Position numbers and translations under genes: made by a program. A stretch of 64,000 nt of DNA from contig NZ_CP060204.1 of NCBI RefSeq assembly GCF_014250475.1, forward strand, positions 558,001-622,000. Direction: 5' to 3'. The first letter of the stretch is position 1. Every line of letters begins with the position of its first letter. The notes under the pieces were generated by a model. It was not told the origin of the DNA. It saw only the letters and a program-made list of their open reading frames with translations, and ran no database searches. Source of the DNA: Selenomonas timonae. Lineage in GTDB: Bacteria; Bacillota; Negativicutes; Selenomonadales; Selenomonadaceae. This document shows, piece by piece, positions 50,219 through 58,124 of this stretch.

Positions 50219-52111
50219 ATGACAGCAACGAATATGGACATGACAGAAGAATATAAGGCAAAGCCCATCCTAAAGTGGGCAGGCGGGAAGACGCAGCTGC
50301 TCGGGGAGTTGTGCGCGAAGGTACCGTCGCACTATGGGAAATACATTGAGCCGTTTTTTGGTGGCGGGGCATTGTTTTTCGCGTTGGAGCCGGAGTACGC
50401 CGTTCTTGCGGACAGCAATCCGGAGCTCATCAATATGTACCGTGAAGTCGCATCGGACGCAGAGCAGGTTATCGCATATCTGGAGCAGTATGAGAATACC
50501 AGCGAGCGCTTCTATGAGGTGCGAGCACTCGATTGGAAGTACCTGCCTCCAGCAGAGGCTGCTGCACGGATGATCTTCCTCAACAAGACATGTTTTAACG
50601 GGCTTTATCGTGTCAATAAAAAGGGGCAGTTCAATGTTCCTTTTGGGCGGTATAAAAATCCAAAAATCTGTGATCGTGCGGCGATTCTTGCGGCGTCGCG
50701 TGTCCTTTCGCGTGCAGAGATCATCTGTGGCGATTATCTGGATGTATTGGAGCATCATGCGGCGGCGGGGGATCTGATCTTTCTGGATCCGCCGTATCTG
50801 CCGATCTCGGCGTATGCGGATTTCAAGCGCTATACGAAGGAGCAGTTCTACGAGGAGGATCATGTGCGCCTCGCAGAGATGGTTGCACGCCTCCACGAGC
50901 GTGGCTGCTATGTGATCCTTACGAACTCGAATCATCCGCTCGTGCATGAGCTTTATGCGCCATACCGGATTGACACCATCCAGACAAAGCGCCATATTTC
51001 CTGCAATGGAAAGAGTCGTAAAGGGGAAGATGTAATCGTAACGGCAATCCCTGCGCCGTACTCGAGTATTACGCTCGGTGAGGCTCCCCTTTCGCCGCAG
51101 GTTTCACACTATCCGCCGACGCGCTTCATGGGGTCGAAGCAGAAGCTTCTCCATGAGGTTTGGGCGGTCGCGTCACAGTTTGGCGCAGAGACCATTACAG
51201 ATCTCTTTTCTGGCTCGGGGATTGTCAGCTATATGTTCAAGGCTCAGGGCAAGACTGTCCTGAGCAATGATTATATGGCGATGGCGGCGACGTTTTCCAA
51301 GGCGATGGTGGAAAACAGTACGACGACTCTGCCGCGCAGTATGGCGGAACGACTGCTCGTCCCGCAGAGGGAATCGGATCACTTTGTGGCGCGGACGTTT
51401 CGGGGAATCTACTATACGGACGCGGAGAATGATCTGATTGATACGCTGCGGACGAATATCGCCGCGCTTCGGAGCCCCTATGAGCGTGCGATTGCGATGA
51501 CCGCGCTTATCCGTGCCTGCATCAAGAAACGTCCCCGCGGTATATTTACATATACGGGACATCGCTATGACGATGGCAGGAAGGACTTGCAAAAGTCGCT
51601 AGAGGAACATTTCCTCACGGCGGTGGAGGCGGTGAATGCGGCGGTCTTTGACAACGGCGGGACGCATCGCTCACGCTTAGGCGATGCAATGACACTGCGC
51701 ACACAGGCGGATCTCGTCTACATGGATCCGCCCTACTACTCGCCGCTCTCGGACAATGAATATGTGCGGCGCTATCATTTCGTCGAGGGTCTGGCGCGCG
51801 ATTGGCAGGGAGTGGAGATTCAGGAGCATACGCTGACGAAGAAGTTTAAATCATATCCGACGCCCTTTTCGACACGGCTCGGGGCGGCAGAGGCATTTGA
51901 CCGCCTGTTTCGGAAATTCGCGCGGAGCGTACTCGTGGTTTCCTATTCCTCGAACAGTCTACCGACGCAGGATGAGATGCTCGCGCTGATGGCAAAGTAC
52001 AAGGAGCACGTTGAGGTGATCCCTGTGGACTACAAGTATGCGTTTGGCAATCAGGCGGCGGCGAAAACGCATCGGAATGTGGTGCAGGAATATCTCTTCG
52101 TTGGCTATTGA
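50219..52111 (+). CDS. two-domain N6-adenine DNA methyltransferase (type IIS)
   Basis: A 630-residue fusion of two D12-class (Dam-like) adenine methylases. Domain 1 has KWAGGKTQLL (about 19-28), EPFFGGGALFF (44-54) and DPPY at 190-193. Domain 2 has RFMGSKQKLL (302-311), DLFSGSGIVSYMF (328-340) and DPPY at 503-506. Two methylase domains in one chain, as in M.FokI, serve to protect the two different strands of an asymmetric target. This fits the AlwI-like endonuclease encoded 12 nt downstream. The start codon's ribosome site is distant (GGAG, about 10 nt), so a downstream ATG at 50234 is possible. Confidence 0.9.
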   Translation: MTATNMDMTEEYKAKPILKWAGGKTQLLGELCAKVPSHYGKYIEPFFGGGALFFALEPEYAVLADSNPELINMYREVASDAEQVIAYLEQYENTSERFYEVRALDWKYLPPAEAAARMIFLNKTCFNGLYRVNKKGQFNVPFGRYKNPKICDRAAILAASRVLSRAEIICGDYLDVLEHHAAAGDLIFLDPPYLPISAYADFKRYTKEQFYEEDHVRLAEMVARLHERGCYVILTNSNHPLVHELYAPYRIDTIQTKRHISCNGKSRKGEDVIVTAIPAPYSSITLGEAPLSPQVSHYPPTRFMGSKQKLLHEVWAVASQFGAETITDLFSGSGIVSYMFKAQGKTVLSNDYMAMAATFSKAMVENSTTTLPRSMAERLLVPQRESDHFVARTFRGIYYTDAENDLIDTLRTNIAALRSPYERAIAMTALIRACIKKRPRGIFTYTGHRYDDGRKDLQKSLEEHFLTAVEAVNAAVFDNGGTHRSRLGDAMTLRTQADLVYMDPPYYSPLSDNEYVRRYHFVEGLARDWQGVEIQEHTLTKKFKSYPTPFSTRLGAAEAFDRLFRKFARSVLVVSYSSNSLPTQDEMLALMAKYKEHVEVIPVDYKYAFGNQAAAKTHRNVVQEYLFVGY

Positions 52112-52123
52112 GGGGGCGCACAG

Positions 52124-53902
52124 ATGGAGCGGGACATTGACATCTGGCTGGTCGGCAATACGGGGCTGCGCAGTCCGAACCGCATTCAAGAGGGCTTTCG
52201 CATCTATGCGGAGTCTCCCTTTGTGGGGAATTTTCGCGGGCGGGACAATGAGATCGGCTTTATGAATCTCCTGAACGAGCGCGGGATTATTCACAACGAG
52301 GCGGGGAAGGATGCGTCCGGCAGTCATGCGCGCAAGTGGCGGCTGATGTTTGCGAAAAATGGGCTGATCTATCCACCGCTGAAAAAGGTGGACGGATCGC
52401 AGGCGGAGCTTGGCGCGCTTGATGCGATTACGCCGTTTGGGCGGACATTCCTCGCGGCGGATACCTATCCTGCAATGCAGGAGTGCTTTCTGCGTGCGAT
52501 GAGCGTTGCACAGTTTCCGTTGCCGGGGGAAGGTTATTTCGCACCACTGCGTTGGGTGCTGACAATTATGTTGGAACTCGAGCGACGCACGGGCTTGTCT
52601 GAGATCAGTCGCATCGAGTTTGCCCTCTGGGCACAGACGACAACACCGCAGGACGATCTCTCTGCCGTTGTGGATCGCATACTTGACCTCAGGGAGCGTC
52701 GTCAACATGCTGCGTTGAAGAGGAAATTTGATCGCGGCGAAATCGAGCGGCGTGCGGAGTGCTACCACAAGAAAGCGGATAATTTTCTCGACTACGCAGA
52801 TATGAATATGCGCTATCTCAGGATCACAGGCATCTTCCAACGCAGAGGCAGAGGTCTGATGATCCTGCCGACGAAGCATGTTCTGGCGGAGCAACTTGCG
52901 CAGTCATCGGTGTCGGAGAATTCGCTCCTGCATGCATATAAAATGCTGTGTGCCGGAGCTCCTCTGCCGACGGACGATGTTCCCGTTGCGCGTAAATTGT
53001 TGGATGCGCTGCAAAAACTCCTAAAGGAGCGGCACATCGCATTTGAGCCTCCCGCGCCACCTCTCGAGACAGCGGTACAGATCAATGTTGCACGACAGAG
53101 ACTTGAGCAGCTCTTGGCGCAGACGGACGAATTACAGTATGCGCAGCGCCAATGCCACGAGTGGCGTGAGATCTCGGACTATATGACACTTATCCTGCGC
53201 GGCGGCGGGAAGAAGAGCTATGATGAGGACTACGAAATCGAGGTGCCGCGGGATGAGTTGCCTGTGTACCTCGAGTGGATTCTGTGGCGTGCAATTCTTG
53301 CCATCAATCACCTGACTACAATGCCGTACGAGGTGCGCGGATTCAAGATGGATGCGGACTTTATGCCGGTCAGCACCGCAGGCGGCGGCAAGGGCGATCT
53401 CTACAGCGAGTTCGACGATTTTGCGATCCTCACGGAGGTTACGATGTCCTCGTCCTCGCGGCAGGAAGCGATGGAGGGGGAGCCGGTGCGGCGGCATGTC
53501 TCTGACGCTGTTTTGCGCTGGGCACCAAAGCCTGTTTACGGACTCTTCATCGCGGTGAAGATTGATACGAATACCGCCGAAACCTTCCGTCACGGGATAT
53601 GGTATACGAAACAGGAGGAGCGGCAGGAGCTTCAGATCGTCCCGTTGACGCTCGCGCAGTATCGGACGTATTTCAATGCGATGTTTGCGTCCGGCAATGC
53701 GGTGCCGACACGCGTGCGCGAGCTGCTCCTCCTCTGTGCGAAAGATCGTGCGGCAATGGATGCGCCTCTATGGAAGGCGCATGTGGAGAAGATTGTGCAA
53801 AGTCGCGCACAGATGCTCATGGAGAGCGCGCGGAGTACATATGTATATGAAGATGTCGAAGCACATAAAGCGGCAGAGGAGTTTTCTTCGTATAGGAAAT
53901 AG
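52124..53902 (+). CDS. AlwI-family type IIS restriction endonuclease
   Basis: A 592-residue endonuclease. The N-terminal part contains WLVGNTGLRSPNRIQEGFRI and YLRITGIFQRRGRGLMILPTK-like runs (quoted in part) seen in AlwI/PleI/MlyI-type enzymes. The C-terminal catalytic region has GGGKGDLYSEFDDFAILTEV and then MEGEPVRRHV, supplying the Asp and Glu of a PD-(D/E)xK site. AlwI relatives recognise short asymmetric sites and cut at a distance. The partner methylase with two domains lies immediately upstream. The recognition sequence cannot be read from the protein. Confidence 0.85.
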   Translation: MERDIDIWLVGNTGLRSPNRIQEGFRIYAESPFVGNFRGRDNEIGFMNLLNERGIIHNEAGKDASGSHARKWRLMFAKNGLIYPPLKKVDGSQAELGALDAITPFGRTFLAADTYPAMQECFLRAMSVAQFPLPGEGYFAPLRWVLTIMLELERRTGLSEISRIEFALWAQTTTPQDDLSAVVDRILDLRERRQHAALKRKFDRGEIERRAECYHKKADNFLDYADMNMRYLRITGIFQRRGRGLMILPTKHVLAEQLAQSSVSENSLLHAYKMLCAGAPLPTDDVPVARKLLDALQKLLKERHIAFEPPAPPLETAVQINVARQRLEQLLAQTDELQYAQRQCHEWREISDYMTLILRGGGKKSYDEDYEIEVPRDELPVYLEWILWRAILAINHLTTMPYEVRGFKMDADFMPVSTAGGGKGDLYSEFDDFAILTEVTMSSSSRQEAMEGEPVRRHVSDAVLRWAPKPVYGLFIAVKIDTNTAETFRHGIWYTKQEERQELQIVPLTLAQYRTYFNAMFASGNAVPTRVRELLLLCAKDRAAMDAPLWKAHVEKIVQSRAQMLMESARSTYVYEDVEAHKAAEEFSSYRK

Positions 53903-53911
53903 GAGCTGCAC

Positions 53912-53957
53912 AAAAATAGGGCACATGTACGATGCTTTCTTCGTGCATGTGCCCTAT
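53912..53957. terminator. bidirectional terminator
   Basis: ATAGGGCACATG and CATGTGCCCTAT form a 12-bp perfect stem between the convergent endonuclease and TNT-like genes, with T residues on both strands. Confidence 0.9.
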
Positions 53958-53973
53958 ACTTTTGTCTATTCCG

Positions 53974-54642
53974 TTACGCCGCTTCCCTCTCCTCCTCCAT
54001 CTCACTCAGAAATGGCGGCTGTGCCTCCATCAGTGTGACGATGCGGTCGGGGAGTTTGTACTGGATGCCGCCGCCCGCGCGGCCGAACCACGGGGCGATC
54101 TTGCCCTTCTCGACGCCGTCAATGCTGCGCTCGACGATGTAGATGTGGAAGTCGCCCTCGCTCGTGCTGCTCGGCAGTGCCCGCTGCTCGAACGTCATGC
54201 CGTCGGGCGAGACATAGCGACCCGTCGGCTTCCCGTAGCGCGTCAGCACATCGCCCGAGGGGAGCGTAACCGTCACAATCACACCAACCGCGCCGTCGTT
54301 GCTCGGGTAGATGGGGCGGCCGTCGTCGGCATAGAAGCGCGCCTCGCCCCCCTTGCCGAGGGTGTACGTCATGCCCTGTTCGGCGGCAAGCTCCGCGATG
54401 AATTCATCGGTCGGCGGGGCAAAGTTGTAGTACATCTTCCAGTAGGGGGGCTGCTCCTGCGCACGCACCTCTGCGGCGACAGCGGTCTGTCCGATGGAGG
54501 GGGCGGTGTCCGTGCCGATCTGCGGCGTGACGAGCGTGGTGAGGACGAAGAGTGCAGCACTGACAGCGCTCAGGATGGAGCGGCGCATGTGCCCTCCTGC
54601 GTCACGCGCCGTCATGGGGAGGAGGCGGTCGATGAGTTTCAT
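53974..54642 (-). CDS. exported TNT-domain protein (putative NAD+ glycohydrolase)
   Basis: A 222-residue exported protein. Residues about 19-57 form a signal sequence (RRSILSAVSAALFVLTTLVT). The C-terminal 110 residues match the TNT (tuberculosis necrotizing toxin) fold: YPSNDGAVG, VTLPSGDVLTRYGKPTGRYV, FEQRALPSS and APWFGRAGGGIQYKLPDRI. Gln194 in GGGIQY and Arg135 in TRYG sit where TNT has functional residues; His166 may be the third. TNT cleaves NAD+. No immunity protein gene is adjacent, as expected if the enzyme acts only outside the cytoplasm. Two starts are possible: 54642 (AGGAG, 7 nt) or 54588 (AGGAGG, 4 nt). Confidence 0.8.
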   Translation of the reverse strand: MKLIDRLLPMTARDAGGHMRRSILSAVSAALFVLTTLVTPQIGTDTAPSIGQTAVAAEVRAQEQPPYWKMYYNFAPPTDEFIAELAAEQGMTYTLGKGGEARFYADDGRPIYPSNDGAVGVIVTVTLPSGDVLTRYGKPTGRYVSPDGMTFEQRALPSSTSEGDFHIYIVERSIDGVEKGKIAPWFGRAGGGIQYKLPDRIVTLMEAQPPFLSEMEEEREAA

Positions 54643-54803
54643 GAAAATGCTCCTTTCTGGAAATTCTCATAATTTAATACCTATATCATATAGTAGAATA
54701 CGAAAAAATACAATACGAAAGACCTTCTAATCAAAACAATCCATTTATGTTATTCTTTTTTTGGAAATATATATTCAAACTCATCGTATAAGGAGATATT
54801 ATC

Positions 54804-54923
54804 ATGGCATTTTGTGAAAACTGCGGGAATCAGCTCGGCGCGGGAGAGCGGTTCTGTACCAACTGCGGCGCGCAGCCCTCTCCCGTGCGACACGGGGGAG
54901 GGGGACTGCGTGAGCGGTGGTAG
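54804..54923 (+). pseudogene. zinc-ribbon gene truncated by repeat element
   Basis: A 39-residue frame with a good ribosome site (AAGGAG). It begins MAFCENCGNQLGAGERFCTN, a complete four-cysteine zinc ribbon (CxxC ... CxxC, residues 4-21). After residue 24 the coding sequence is entirely the G-rich repeat that starts at 54874, giving the tail SPVRHGGGGLRERW and a stop. Proteins with this N-terminal ribbon normally continue with a membrane or beta domain. The gene therefore looks cut off by the repeat, though the short ribbon could still fold. Confidence 0.65.
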
Positions 54924-55006
54924 GGGCGCTTTGAGCACCCAGCACGAAAAACTACAAGAAAGTGATGTTGCACGAATCAAAACGACTTTCGTGTAACATC
55001 ACTTTT
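54874..55006. repeat. composite repeat, inverted copy
   Basis: The G-rich hairpin CCTCTCCCGTG/CACGGGGGAGG and ending AGGGGCGCTTTGAG occupy 54874-54934. After about 26 nt the 15-bp terminator hairpin AGTGATGTTGCACGA/TCGTGTAACATCACT spans 54961-55003. Both parts match 14295-14437 in reverse order and orientation. The hairpin probably also terminates the sirtuin operon on the minus strand. Confidence 0.75.
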
Positions 55007-55007
55007 C

Positions 55008-55898
55008 CTATGCCATCAATCGCAGCACCTCTGCAATATCCGCGTCGATCACGATGCTTTGCGCGGCGATCTCGTCGGGCACGAATGCTGTTCCGAGGCT
55101 TACGCTTGCGAGCGTGACATCCGTGCGCGATGCCGTCATGCGCCAGAACGGGTACTTGATGATGCCGGGCGTATTCATTCCAACGCCGAGCTCGAGGAGG
55201 AGCGTCCGCTTCCTCTCCGTATGCGCGAGGAAGTCCGTGTAGCGCGCAGCCGCAGCATCCCAGCCCGCATCCTCGACAAAGCTCGCGTCCGCACGCAGGT
55301 TCGTCGTCATCTCCGCGCCGTCGTCGGGACAGTATGGGATGAGCGCCGTCGGGATCTCCATCGCGGGCGCGCCGTCCGTCGGCAGAAGCAGCGTTCCATC
55401 CTCATCGAACGTGAACCCCTGCGCCGTGAGCATGGCGCGCACCATTTCCTCGTTATCGTAGGTCTTCCGCGCAGAAGCCCCATGCGGTGTACTGCTCTGA
55501 AAGAGGCCGAAATCGCCCTGCGTATAGAAGAGCCGCTCCTTCTCAAAACCCACCCGCTGAAAGGCGTGATCGACGTTCGTCGTCAGTACGAAGTAGTCCC
55601 GCCCTGCGACCAGATGCAGGAGATTCCCATACACATCACCCGGCAGCGGCGCATAGCGGTTGATGTAGATGCTCCTGCTCCACCACGCCCAGAACATCTC
55701 ACGCGACGGGAACGGATAGAATCCACCGCTGTAGATATCCTCGATGCCGAAGCGCGCGTGAAAATCCGAAAAGTATTTCAGAAAACGTGCCCCTGCATAG
55801 TCATATCCTGCTGCCGTTGATAGTCCCGCCCCCGCGCCGATCAGGATGCACTCGACAGATGCGAGGGCATTTTTTAGTTTTGCAATGGATTCGTTCAT
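55008..55898 (-). CDS. class M sirtuin (SirTM), putative protein ADP-ribosyltransferase
   Basis: A 296-residue Sir2-fold protein. ILIGAGAGLSTAAGYDYAGA (residues 18-37) is the NAD-binding loop. The family-specific DFHARFGIEDIYSGGFYPFP and LTTNVDHAFQRVGF follow, then IPYCPDDGAEMTTNLR and LELGVGMNTPGIIKYPF. These match class M sirtuins, which ADP-ribosylate a lipoylated GcvH-like protein in some microbes. Its start overlaps the macrodomain gene by ATGA. The usual co-operonic GcvH-L and lipoate ligase genes are absent from the window, so the target protein here is unknown. Confidence 0.88.
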   Translation of the reverse strand: MNESIAKLKNALASVECILIGAGAGLSTAAGYDYAGARFLKYFSDFHARFGIEDIYSGGFYPFPSREMFWAWWSRSIYINRYAPLPGDVYGNLLHLVAGRDYFVLTTNVDHAFQRVGFEKERLFYTQGDFGLFQSSTPHGASARKTYDNEEMVRAMLTAQGFTFDEDGTLLLPTDGAPAMEIPTALIPYCPDDGAEMTTNLRADASFVEDAGWDAAAARYTDFLAHTERKRTLLLELGVGMNTPGIIKYPFWRMTASRTDVTLASVSLGTAFVPDEIAAQSIVIDADIAEVLRLMA

Positions 55899-56668
55899 CG
55901 TAAAAGTCTTTCGTAGATCGCGCGATCCTCGTCCTTGAACACGTTGAAAATGACGCGCTCGATGCTGTCATTTTCGCGCAGGAAGGCACACACCTCACGC
56001 ACGGCGATCTCTGCCGCCGCCTCATTCGGGAAGTGGAACTCGCCTGTGGAGATGCAGCAGAATGCGATGGAGCTCAGCCCGTGCTTCGCCGCAAGGGAGA
56101 GACAGGAGCGATAGCAGGAGGCGAGCAACGCCAGATCCTCATCCGTCAGCGCGCCCGCGACGATGGGGCCGACCGTATGGAGGACGTGGCGCGCGGGGAG
56201 GTTGTAGCCCGCCGTGAGCTTCGCCCTGCCTGTCTCCTCTGGATGTCCCTGTCGCTCCATGAGCGCAGCACATTCCGCACGCAGCTGCAAGCCCGCCGCC
56301 GAGTGAATTGCGTTGTCAATGCAGCGGTGACACGGGATGAAGCAGCCGAGGAGCGCGGAGTTCGCCGCGTTCACGATTGCATCTGCTGCAAGGCGCGTGA
56401 TGTCACCCTGCCAGAGGACAATGCGCGGGTCGGAGGGCACGGCGGGGAGCGTCATCACGTCCACCACGCCGCGCCCCTCCCGCTCCGCCGAGAGCAGCTC
56501 ATCCTGCAGGCGCAGGAACTCCTCTGAGATCGGGCGCGGCGGACGGGCATTCATCAGCGCGCGCAGGAGACCCCGCTGTGCCGCATGATCCTCCCCCACC
56601 TGCACTGCCTGTGCGCGGTACTCCGGCATCTCATCGAGGAGTAGGGTGTTGAGTTTTTGAATACTCAC
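55895..56668 (-). CDS. zinc-type macrodomain ADP-ribosyl hydrolase
   Basis: A 257-residue protein. An N-terminal helical part of about 80 residues precedes the macrodomain: IVLWQGDITRLAADAIVNAA, NSALLGCFIPCHRCIDNAIH with the Cys/His residues that mark zinc-dependent macrodomains, LTAGYNLPARHVLHTVGPIV and FCCISTGEFHFPNEAAAEIA. This subclass removes ADP-ribose from proteins modified by SirTM. The start is GTG at 56668, overlapping the stop of the upstream gene (GTGA); no in-frame ATG precedes the conserved sequence. It overlaps the sirtuin start by 4 nt, so writer and eraser are made together. Confidence 0.9.
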   Translation of the reverse strand: MSIQKLNTLLLDEMPEYRAQAVQVGEDHAAQRGLLRALMNARPPRPISEEFLRLQDELLSAEREGRGVVDVMTLPAVPSDPRIVLWQGDITRLAADAIVNAANSALLGCFIPCHRCIDNAIHSAAGLQLRAECAALMERQGHPEETGRAKLTAGYNLPARHVLHTVGPIVAGALTDEDLALLASCYRSCLSLAAKHGLSSIAFCCISTGEFHFPNEAAAEIAVREVCAFLRENDSIERVIFNVFKDEDRAIYERLLR

Positions 56669-57294
56669 GCTTGCACCAATGACACGCGCTCGCCCACATG
56701 AGCCCCGCTCTCGATCAGATCGACCATGCCGAGCGCGTAGTCCGCGTAACTGATAACGCTCTCGCCCGCGCCGCTCAGCGTCAGCTCCTCGCCGCCGAAG
56801 ATGTACTTGCCCGTCTTTGCGCCGTCCGCCTGGAAATCCGCCGCAGGGCTGACAAAGACCCACTTTGCATCCGTGCGGGAACGCAGCGCCGCGAGCTCAT
56901 CCGTCTGCGCCTTCGCGAGCGCGTAGAACTCTGCGGGGAACTCCGGCGTATCGAGCAGCTGCACCTTGTGCGCCGGATCGACATAGAGGCTGCCCGCACC
57001 GCCCACGATGTAGAGGCGCGTCGCTGTCCCCGCCACGAGATCGGCGAGATGCTGACTCGTCTTCGTGTGCAGCGGCAGGGTATCGGGCGTATATGCGCCG
57101 AATCCATCGACCACCACATCAAATCCCGCGAGATCCACCTTCGTCAGATCGAGGATGTCCTTCTGTACGAAGTCCTTTGCCGCGCTCTTGTTCTCGCTGC
57201 GTGCAAATGCCGTCACCGCATGTCCGCGTGCGATGAGCTCCTCGATGATCGCACGGCTTGCCTTTCCATTTGCTGCTACAACTGCGATTTTCAT
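56665..57294 (-). CDS. NAD(P)-binding oxidoreductase-like protein
   Basis: A 209-residue atypical short-chain dehydrogenase. The N-terminal MKIAVVAANGKASRAIIEEL is an NAD(P)-binding loop with the pattern xxAxGxxxxxxxxx. LYIVGGAGSLYVDPAHKVQL and WVFVSPAADFQADGAKTGKY resemble YwnB/NmrA-like proteins. No Tyr-x-x-x-Lys catalytic pair is evident, so it may be a redox sensor or act on an unknown substrate. It is the first gene of the operon with the macrodomain and sirtuin, which suggests an oxidative-stress connection. The start at MKIAVV follows GGAGAGG. Confidence 0.82.
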   Translation of the reverse strand: MKIAVVAANGKASRAIIEELIARGHAVTAFARSENKSAAKDFVQKDILDLTKVDLAGFDVVVDGFGAYTPDTLPLHTKTSQHLADLVAGTATRLYIVGGAGSLYVDPAHKVQLLDTPEFPAEFYALAKAQTDELAALRSRTDAKWVFVSPAADFQADGAKTGKYIFGGEELTLSGAGESVISYADYALGMVDLIESGAHVGERVSLVQA

Positions 57295-57318
57295 ATTGTA
57301 CCTCTCCATAAAATTATT

Positions 57319-57339
57319 TTGTAATTAACTTGATTACAA
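57319..57339. promoter_or_regulatory. operator-like palindrome at sirtuin operon start
   Basis: TTGTAAT and ATTACAA are perfect 7-bp arms with a 7-bp spacer, located just downstream of the -10 box. MarR-, HxlR- or Rrf2-type repressors use sites of this form. The regulator is not encoded next to it. Confidence 0.6.
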
Positions 57340-57343
57340 GAGA

Positions 57344-57372
57344 AGTATAGCACAGAGAAAACATAACGTCAA
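57344..57372 (-). promoter_or_regulatory. promoter of sirtuin-macrodomain operon
   Basis: On the minus strand TTGACG and TATACT are separated by 17 nt, about 50 nt upstream of the first start codon. The palindrome at 57319-57339 lies at the likely start point. Confidence 0.75.
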
Positions 57373-57444
57373 GAGATACAATAAAACTTTTTTGAAAAAT
57401 AATCAGCGTACGAAGCGCATTATTGAAAAATGAGGAAATCTGTG

Positions 57445-57680
57445 CTATGATAGTTATCGAAGCGAAAAGTGGAAAATGATCCGCAGGAGCGCGCAAGCCG
57501 CATTCCACCGTTGCGACTTTCCAAAACGGCGCAGCCCGCGCCGGACAAGGAATAGAGACGATCTGCCACGCGATTTTCCGTCTGGAGAACGCATTTCGGC
57601 AGCAAAAACAGCGCGAAAAACGGACGACTTTCCAAAATGGCTTCTCAGCCCACGTGGGACAAGGGCTAGGGACGACAGAG
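57445..57680 (+). promoter_or_regulatory. CRISPR leader, array 2
   Basis: Matches the leader at 12431-12675 over its full length in inverted orientation, with scattered substitutions. It contains GAAGCGAAAAGTGGAAAATG, two TTTCCAAAA motifs and ends GGGACGACAGA at the first repeat. Confidence 0.85.
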
Positions 57681-57789
57681 TCCCAACACATAGAATGCTG
57701 CGTGCGGCATTGAAACCCTTAATTATAGAAAAGTCCTTCCCTTCGTTTAAGGTCCCAACACATGTAATGCTGCGTGCGGCTTTGTCCAG
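57681..57789 (+). CRISPR. minimal CRISPR array: two repeats, one spacer
   Basis: A full 37-nt repeat (57681-57717), starting GTCCCAACACATAGAATGCT and ending CATTGAAAC, is followed by a 35-nt spacer (57718-57752) and a degenerate repeat (57753-57789) that loses the ATTGAAAC end. It is the same repeat family as 12252-12430, in opposite orientation, and has no cas genes nearby. A terminator follows at 57807. Confidence 0.88.
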
Positions 57790-57806
57790 ATTGGTGTTAG
57801 GCACAA

Positions 57807-57846
57807 AAAAGCGTTACACTTGCCTCTTGGCGAGCGTAACGCTTTT
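57807..57846. terminator. terminator after CRISPR array 2
   Basis: AAAAGCGTTAC and GTAACGCTTTT form an 11-bp perfect stem with T residues on both strands. Confidence 0.85.
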
Positions 57847-57873
57847 CATATGCAGTTGATATGGCATCGCTTC

Positions 57874-57902
57874 TTGACGCAGATGCACACAAATGATAGA
57901 AT
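57874..57902 (+). promoter_or_regulatory. promoter of antisense RNA, TA-like copy 2
   Basis: TTGACG and TAGAAT are spaced by 17 nt, the same -35 hexamer and spacing as copy 1 at 9112-9140. Confidence 0.8.
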
Positions 57903-57909
57903 AGAGATA

Positions 57910-57991
57910 CAAAAGGGCACTGTCTAGCGGTCGCCCCCATTACAAGCGAGATTTCCCCGCCAGGGTTTGGTAGACGCAAGGCGGGGTTTTC
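57910..57991 (+). ncRNA. putative antitoxin RNA of type I TA-like locus, copy 2
   Basis: A predicted RNA of about 82 nt starts with ACAAAAGGGCACTGTCT and ends in the terminator CCCCGCC/GGCGGGG plus TTTT (57955-57990). The 5' motif AAAAGGGCACTG and the terminator stem are identical to copy 1, while the middle differs. It stops 5 nt before the toxin stop codon on the opposite strand. Confidence 0.65.
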
Positions 57992-57995
57992 TCTT

Positions 57996-58064
57996 TTATC
58001 GTTTCACGGATATAATCAGCACGGTGAACACTACGAGAAAAGTGAGAAATTCGTAGGTCTCCAT
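57996..58064 (-). CDS. 22-residue hydrophobic peptide, type I toxin-like, copy 2
   Basis: Encodes METYEFLTFL, a hydrophobic stretch VVFTVLII and the basic end SVKR. It is the same length as copy 1 at 9241 and differs mainly by conservative changes. The strong Shine-Dalgarno AGGGGGAGG is partly buried in the hairpin CCCCCT-GGAA-AGGGGG (58073-58088), which would block translation until opened. The leader is short (about 54 nt from the predicted start near 58118) and lacks the MITE insertion found in copy 1. Confidence 0.65.
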   Translation of the reverse strand: METYEFLTFLVVFTVLIISVKR

Positions 58065-58124
58065 ACCAACCTCCCCCTTTCCAGGGGGCAAGATTCGACC
58101 GCCCTTTCGACAGTGCTTGCGTTT

